A model generated the notes under the pieces. The model was not told the DNA's origin, searched no databases, and saw only the letters and a program-made list of their open reading frames with translations. From assembly GCA_031284195.1 (NCBI GenBank), contig JAITAI010000155.1, positions 1 through 5,242 on the forward strand: a stretch of 5,242 nucleotides of DNA, in the 5' to 3' direction. Of this stretch, positions 3,954 through 5,242 are shown in pieces; position 1 is the stretch's first letter; each line of letters begins with the position of its first letter. This DNA comes from Treponema sp. GTDB taxonomy: Bacteria > Spirochaetota > Spirochaetia > Treponematales > Breznakiellaceae. Position numbers and translations under genes: made by a program.

Positions 3954-4897
3954 ATGACTTACCAAAGGATGACCATGGTAGAGCGGATAGACATTTTCAG
4001 ACTGCTGTATGTTGAAAGACTTAAACCTTCGGCTATAGCAGCGGCGCTGAACCGAAGGTCATCCAGTAGTACCCGTGAACTGGAAAAAGGCATGGACAAC
4101 CGGATGTATAACCCTCTCATTGCCGAGGCTAGACACCTTGAAGCCAGAAGGAATCAGCGTCCGCACCTTAAAAATGACCAATGAAGCGTGGACTAGAGTT
4201 AAGAGCCAACTGGAAAAGAGGTGGTCGCCTGAAGAAGTTGCCACATGGCTTAAACAAGAATACCCTTTCTATGCCATGTCGGGTAAAACCATCTATACCT
4301 ATATTTTCTTCCCCATGAAGGGGGAACTGAAAAAGCGGGCATTGCAAGATGTGCGTCTTCGAGGGAAAGCGGGGGAGAAACGGGGAAAAATACCTGACAT
4401 GACCCCTATAGACAGCCGTCCGGGTGAAATAAACGCCCGGGAAGTACCCGGACACTAGGAGGGAGACCTCATTATAGGCAAAGACCATAAGCCGGCGATA
4501 TGGGTAACGGTAGAGCGCACGAGTCGATTGGTACAGATGGATTTGTTAAAAAGTATGAATGCCTGGACGGTACGAAAGAAGATTGAGCAGCGGTTTAAAA
4601 GACTTGAACCGGCGCTTAGAAAATCCATAACCTTTGACCAGGGGAAAGAGAACAGCGAACACAAACAGCTCTCTGAAAATACGGCAATAGTGGTATATTT
4701 TTGTCATCCCTATTCACCGGGGAGCAAGGGACGGGGAAAATACGAATTATCTGATACGGGATATGCTCTATCCAGTAGAGGATTTCAGGGAACTGACGTG
4801 GCGGGATGTATCAAGCATTGCGAGATTACTCAATGAGCGGCCAAGAAGAACACTTGACTTTAGAACGCCTTAAGAGCTATTCTCTCAATTGCATTAA
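3954..4897 (+). pseudogene. IS30-family transposase, two frameshifted regions and two nonsense codons
   Basis: The remnant encodes about 313 residues of an IS30 DDE transposase. The N-terminal HTH part (YQRMTMVERIDIFRLLYVER then KPSAIAAALNRRSSSSTREL) is in the first frame. One extra A in the run 4170-4174 shifts the frame; removing it joins RPHLK to MTNEAWTRVKSQLEKRWSPE. TAG at 4456-4458 replaces Trp (or Tyr) in PGH-W-EGDLI. The frame shifts again between about 4719 and 4736, then ENTNYLIRDMLYPVEDFREL and RLLNERPRRTLDFRTP follow. TAA at 4871-4873 precedes ELFSQLH, and the final TAA is at 4895-4897. All catalytic acids survive: Asp at 4465-4467, Asp at 4636-4638 (TFDQGKEN) and Glu at 4736-4738. 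The last two are about 33 residues apart, as expected. The copy is inactive. Confidence 0.9.
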
Positions 4898-4912
4898 GAA
4901 TTACCGAGTGCC
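4889..4912. repeat. IS30 right inverted repeat
   Basis: This is the partner of 3904-3927. It includes the last codons and stop of the transposase frame, so the coding region runs to the very end of the element. Its outer end reads GGCACTCGG on the minus strand. Confidence 0.8.
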
Positions 4913-4942
4913 TTTTTATACTATTTTAGAAATTTATTTTGT

Positions 4943-4966
4943 CTAATATTTTTCAAAAAATATTAG
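4943..4966. repeat. AT-rich perfect inverted repeat
   Basis: CTAATATTTTT and AAAAATATTAG are 11-base perfect arms separated only by CA. It lies 30 bases after the IS30 end and just before the GC-rich structured block. It has no GC-rich stem and no tract on one side, so it is not a classical terminator, although it could act weakly in either direction. It could equally be a protein-binding palindrome. No function is assigned. Confidence 0.6.
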
Positions 4967-4970
4967 TAAC

Positions 4971-5137
4971 GTTCCGGCTGTATATGACGTTTTGCCAGCC
5001 CGAATAAGGGCTTTGCAAAGCAAAAACCAGGGCTGGCAAAATGTGGGTGGAGTGAGCCGTGGGAAGGAGCGTAGCGACTGACCTAGGCGAACGGAACCTC
5101 GAGCCGCCGATAGCGGTGAAGCATATACAGTCCTGTT
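4971..5137. other. GC-rich, strongly self-complementary non-coding block, unclassified
   Basis: No convincing reading frame is present. A perfect 12-base inverted repeat, TTTTGCCAGCCC (4990-5001) and GGGCTGGCAAAA (5030-5041), encloses a loop that holds the ten-base palindrome CTTTGCAAAG (5011-5020). Outside it, CTGTATATG (4978-4986) pairs with CATATACAG (5122-5130). CCGC (5104-5107) pairs with GCGG (5113-5116) around a five-base loop. GTTCCG (4971-4976) could pair with CGGAAC (5092-5097), which would make a pseudoknot. This may be a structured RNA, a small non-autonomous mobile element, or the end of a larger element. The strand is unknown. Confidence 0.4.
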
Positions 5138-5242
5138 GAGGCTGTCGGAAAAGTAGACGAATCACAAAAACTGTGGCATACTGCGCCTATCATGCCGCGA
5201 TACAAATACTTTGACCGGTCCCAGGGTTTGTTTCTGGCCGTC
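5138..5242 (+). mobile_element. Left end of an IS1182-like element, runs off the right edge
   Basis: GAGGCTGTCGGAAAAGT (5138-5154) resembles the GAGGCTGTC-x-x-AAAAG termini of IS1182/IS5-group elements. It precedes the start of a DUF772-type transposase by 37 bases. The right end is outside the window. The left boundary is inferred from this resemblance and could be off by some bases. Confidence 0.5.
5192..5242 (+). CDS. DUF772/IS1182-type transposase, first 17 residues
   Basis: The frame ATG 5192-5194 to the window edge reads MPRYKYFDRSQGLFLAV. This fits the conserved opening of DUF772-containing transposases (M-x-R-Y-K-x-Y-x-x-x-Q-x-x-x-x-x-V). In such enzymes this N-terminal domain precedes the DDE catalytic domain. 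No clear ribosome binding site precedes the ATG. A TGTGGCATACT stretch at 5172-5182 could be an extended -10 element. Intactness cannot be judged from 51 bases. Confidence 0.6.
   Translation, partial: MPRYKYFDRSQGLFLAV

Larger units (their letters stand above)
3904..4912 (+). mobile_element. IS30-family insertion sequence, complete but inactive
   Basis: This element of about 1.01 kb is bounded by 24-base imperfect inverted repeats (3904-3927 and 4889-4912, 20 of 24 positions matching). It holds one transposase frame with several lesions. Both ends begin GGC-C/A-CTCGG when read inwards. Outer flanks also share GTATAAA-like sequence, so the true ends could lie a few bases further out, and a short target duplication cannot be fixed. 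The size fits the shorter IS30 members. The insertion sits upstream of, and divergent from, the metallopeptidase cassette promoter. Confidence 0.85.

Noticed and set aside
4165..4185. Programmed frameshifting in the IS30 transposase at the A5 run
   Set aside because: Joining the frames needs a +1 shift, no canonical X-XXY-YYZ slippery heptamer is in phase, and other nonsense and frameshift lesions follow downstream.
4168..4664. Minus-strand frames opposite the IS30 transposase
   Set aside because: They are antisense shadows of a recognisable transposase and have no motifs of their own.
4988..5044. Rho-independent terminator of the IS30 transposase
   Set aside because: The stem is GC-rich, but the 28-base loop is too large, no T-tract follows, and it lies about 90 bases beyond the transposase end.
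4970..5045. Integron attC site
   Set aside because: The arms do not carry the paired core sites (RYYYAAC and GTTRRRY) in the required places, and there is no cassette array or integrase.
5101..5135. Group II intron domain V (GAGCCG...GCGGTGAA)
   Set aside because: The 5' half resembles domain V, but the pairing 3' strand (ACGGTTC-type) is missing and no intron-encoded protein or domain VI bulge is seen.

Overview
The window looks like accessory, decaying DNA from a spirochaete, most probably a gut Treponema. The basis is protein-family recognition: a DUF5678-like protein paired with a retroviral-type aspartic protease, HI1419/HI1420-type toxin-antitoxin genes, a HEFTH metallopeptidase, and IS1, IS30 and IS1182-like transposases of the kind common in termite-gut treponemes. 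The genus is inferred from memory of these families; no search was run. There are no rRNA or tRNA genes and no CRISPR array.

Layout. At the left edge (1-348) is the 3' end of a decayed IS1-family element. Its terminal repeat cuts into an aspartic protease gene on the minus strand. From there to about 3880 every gene reads leftwards. In transcription order from the right they are: two small unrecognised proteins and a zinc-metallopeptidase-like gene with two frameshifts (3835 to 2637); an HTH repressor-like gene overlapping an unrecognised frame broken by three stops (2588 to 1885); a toxin-antitoxin pair with a frameshifted toxin and an intact antitoxin (about 1901 to 1203); a truncated second antitoxin (1175 to 945); and the DUF5678-like/aspartic protease pair (925 to 344). 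On the plus strand, 3904-4912 is a complete but inactive IS30-family copy with both inverted repeats. A non-coding block follows (4913-5137), holding an AT-rich perfect palindrome and a GC-rich, strongly self-complementary stretch. At the right edge (5138-5242) a DUF772/IS1182-type transposase begins.

How the genes fit together. This is a landing zone for mobile DNA, built from small cassettes that each contain a DNA-binding or protease component. Most cassettes carry at least one inactivating lesion: a one-base indel, a five-base tandem duplication, a nonsense codon or an IS insertion. Genes that appear intact are the DUF5678-like gene, the HI1420-type antitoxin, the small HTH gene and the two small proteins at 3415-3835. 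Small palindromes overlap -10-like hexamers upstream of the toxin and upstream of the metallopeptidase cassette, which suggests autoregulated operons. The IS30 copy has a hairpin that would hide its ribosome binding site in read-through transcripts but not in transcripts from its own promoter.
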